NCBI RefSeq assembly: GCF_000308435.1
Contig: NZ_BAFR01000170.1
Coordinates: 23,583-87,582 of the forward strand
Reading direction: 5' to 3'
From: Nocardia araoensis NBRC 100135
GTDB lineage: Bacteria; Actinomycetota; Actinomycetes; Mycobacteriales; Mycobacteriaceae
DNA length: 64,000 nt
The number at the start of each line of letters is the position of its first letter. Position 1 is the first letter of the stretch. The position numbers and the translations under genes were made by a program. Below are positions 62,370 to 64,000 of this stretch, one piece after another. Below the pieces are notes generated by a model. It did not search any database. It saw nothing but the letters and a program-made list of their open reading frames with translations, and was not told where the DNA came from.

Positions 62370-62666
62370 GTGCCTACTTACTCGTATGCGTGCACCCAGT
62401 GTGACAACCGCTTCGACATCGTTCAGTCGTTCACCGACGAAGCGCTGACCGTGTGCTCGGAGTGCTCGGGGAAGCTGCGCAAGCTGTTCAACTCGGTCGG
62501 CATCGTCTTCAAGGGCAGCGGGTTCTACCGCACCGACAGCCGCGGTGGCTCCTCCACCGCCAGCGAGCCCGCCAAGTCCGACAGCAGCCCGAGTTCGTCT
62601 TCGACTTCCGACTCCAGCTCGTCGAGCGGGTCGACCGCGTCCACCAGCACGGCTGTAGCCAGCTGA
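62370..62666 (+). CDS. FmdB-family zinc-ribbon protein
   Basis: 98 residues. FmdB-type zinc ribbon PTYSYACTQCDNRF and CSECSGKL (CxxC pairs at 8/11 and 29/32), then VGIVFKGSGFYRTD, then a Ser-rich tail. In mycobacteria the homolog (Rv0991c) is a redox-controlled chaperone. GTG 62370 with GGAGGA upstream. Confidence 0.9.
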   Translation: MPTYSYACTQCDNRFDIVQSFTDEALTVCSECSGKLRKLFNSVGIVFKGSGFYRTDSRGGSSTASEPAKSDSSPSSSSTSDSSSSSGSTASTSTAVAS

Positions 62667-62753
62667 TTCGACGGTTTTCCACAGCCAGTCACCCATCCAC
62701 AGCCCACCGTGATCCGGGCCGGGCGAACGCGAGTCCGGCCATAGGATCCGGCC

Positions 62754-63413
62754 ATGACTCGCGCACTCGCCGACCTCGGCCGCGGCTGGAATCCCTACGG
62801 GTGGCAGCGGCCGCCCTGGGCCGACGCCGTACTCGTCCGACGGTTGCTCGCTATCGCTCTCGCCGCACTCGCGGCGCTCCTCTTCCTTCGTGGTGATCCC
62901 GGCGCCGAACGCATCACGGTGCTCGTCGCGGGCCGCGACCTCGCGCCGGGGCGGCTCCTCGAGGCAGGCGACCTGCGCCCCGCCCCGCGCGAAGCGGGCA
63001 CCTTACCGGCGGGCGCGGTCACCGATCCCGCCGCGCTCCTCGGCGCGACGCTGACCGGCGCCATGCGCCGAGGCGAGGTATTCACCGACCTGCGCGTCGT
63101 CGGCCCGCGCCTGGCCGCGGCGGCGACGGGCGCCCGTGAGGCGCGTATCGTGCCCGTCCGGCTCGCCGACACGGCGGTGGCCGACATCCTGCGCGCGGGC
63201 GATCGGGTCGACGTGATCGGCGCCGAAGACGCCGGCTCCAGCGCCCGGCCCGCCCGCACCCTCGCCACCGATGCCGCCGTAATCCTCGTCTCCGGCGCCG
63301 GTGTGGGCCGGGGAGCCGCGGAACGCGTGGTCTTGGTCGCGATGGACGCCGAGCACGCCACCGCCGTGGCGGGCGCGTCGCTGCACACCGCGCTCACCGT
63401 CGTCTTCCACTGA
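62754..63413 (+). CDS. SAF-domain protein, CpaB/RcpC-like
   Basis: 219 residues. One N-terminal membrane helix (about 28-46), then an SAF domain (VLVAGRDLAPGRLLEAGDLR, GATLTGAMRRGEVFTDLRVV). Similar to the pilus assembly protein CpaB; no other tad/flp pilus gene is near. Exported and anchored. Confidence 0.82.
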   Translation: MTRALADLGRGWNPYGWQRPPWADAVLVRRLLAIALAALAALLFLRGDPGAERITVLVAGRDLAPGRLLEAGDLRPAPREAGTLPAGAVTDPAALLGATLTGAMRRGEVFTDLRVVGPRLAAAATGAREARIVPVRLADTAVADILRAGDRVDVIGAEDAGSSARPARTLATDAAVILVSGAGVGRGAAERVVLVAMDAEHATAVAGASLHTALTVVFH

Positions 63414-63528
63414 CCCGCCGATCATGCCTCGCCGAATATGCGCCGACGGCTCATTAGCATCGGGCCTACCGGCGCGCGGGTACCGCCGAGCACGACTGCC
63501 CAGCTCCACGGAAAAGAGGAGACCGGCC

Positions 63529-63933
63529 ATGCTCAAAGAGTTCAGAGATTTCCTGTTCCGCGGAAACGTCATCGACCTGGCGGTCGCCGTGGTCATCGGC
63601 ACGGCGTTCGTCGCGATCATCACCGCGATCACCAACGGCATCATCAATCCGCTGCTCGCCGTCCTCGGCGGGCCGGGCGATATCGGCCTGGGTTTCCGGC
63701 TGGTCGCCGACAAGCCCGCGACCTTCGTCCAGGTCGGTCCCATCATCACCGCCGTGATCAATTTCCTGCTCATCGCCGGGGTGCTGTTCTTCGTGCTCGT
63801 GTTGCCCGCCGCGCGATTGAAGAAGCGCTTCCGGCCCGACGACACCACACTCACCGACTCGGAGGTGCTGATCCAGATCCGCGACCTGCTCGCCGAGGGC
63901 CAGACCAGCTCGGGCGGGCGGCACGAGTTCTGA
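63529..63933 (+). CDS. mscL: large-conductance mechanosensitive channel
   Basis: 134 residues; releases solutes on hypoosmotic shock. N-terminal MLKEFRDFLFRGNVIDLAVAV with gating helix, two membrane helices (16-45 and about 70-95), and cytoplasmic PAARLKKRF. ATG 63529 with AGAGGAG upstream. Confidence 0.95.
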   Translation: MLKEFRDFLFRGNVIDLAVAVVIGTAFVAIITAITNGIINPLLAVLGGPGDIGLGFRLVADKPATFVQVGPIITAVINFLLIAGVLFFVLVLPAARLKKRFRPDDTTLTDSEVLIQIRDLLAEGQTSSGGRHEF

Positions 63934-63954
63934 GTTCGGCTGCGCCGCAGGCGA

Positions 63955-63980
63955 AACGGGCCCGTCGGGACGGGCCCGTT
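63955..63980. terminator. terminator hairpin after mscL
   Basis: Perfect 11-bp stem AACGGGCCCGT / ACGGGCCCGTT with loop CGGG, 22 bp after the mscL stop. Confidence 0.75.
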
Positions 63981-64000
63981 CGCGTGCTGCGTGTGATTAT

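Noticed and set aside
1..64000. CRISPR arrays, rRNA genes, transposases, phage structural genes
   Set aside because: Looked for and not seen; the only short tandem repeat is the two-unit 68-bp repeat before ispE.

Overview
The window is chromosomal DNA of a high-GC actinomycete, most likely a Nocardia or a close relative. The evidence is the very high GC, frequent GTG and TTG starts, and gene order that matches the Mycobacterium tuberculosis chromosome in two blocks. Block one runs pth-rplY, a Pks16-type fatty acyl-AMP ligase, ispE, rsmA, rpfB, tatD, metG, rsmI, pmt, arcA. Block two runs a GlpR/SepX-like membrane protein, rimJ, a MoeA-like Glp, galU, a 5-FTHF cyclo-ligase, an FmdB-type zinc ribbon, an SAF protein, mscL. 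A third match is the GAF-GGDEF-EAL protein next to a MoeY-like protein, as in Rv1354c-Rv1355c. Assignments come from reading the sequence and remembered family motifs; no database search was run.

Layout. 0-7.3 kb: ergothioneine genes (egtA, the first codons of a probable egtB, a divergent class V aminotransferase), a TetR/acyltransferase pair with three operator copies, the FAAL, and a MarR/hydrolase pair with large palindromes. 7.6-26 kb: housekeeping genes (pth, rplY, prfC, ispE, an ABC-F protein, a copper-chaperone-like protein, rsmA, rpfB, tatD, metG). Inserted among them are a DUF445 gene flanked by two paralogous Abi-alpha-like genes and a TetR/SDR pair. 26-39.7 kb: regulators, rsmI, pmt, arcA-gntR, soxR with a SoxR box, a glycosyltransferase, and an overlapping GNAT-like / MoeY-like / cyclic-di-GMP operon. 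39.9-48.3 kb: accessory genes (paired GyrI-like proteins, UdgB, cytochrome P450 with ferredoxin and TetR, exported proteins, HAD hydrolase).

48.7-56.8 kb is the most interesting part: a visibly lower-GC locus that looks like a RiPP (ribosomally made, modified peptide) gene cluster. A 40-codon peptide gene with a strong ribosome site is followed by a stable hairpin and then, in the same operon, a TfuA-like protein, a YcaO protein and a polytopic membrane protein. Divergent from it are a stand-alone LanM-type (DUF4135) dehydratase without a cyclase domain and an MFS exporter; a serine hydrolase converges on the operon. The combination predicts a peptide carrying dehydrated Ser/Thr and a YcaO/TfuA modification such as a thioamide, but no lanthionine because the peptide has no cysteine. 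A tRNA-Ala(CGC) with a clear terminator marks the return to conserved gene order, which continues to mscL at the end of the window.
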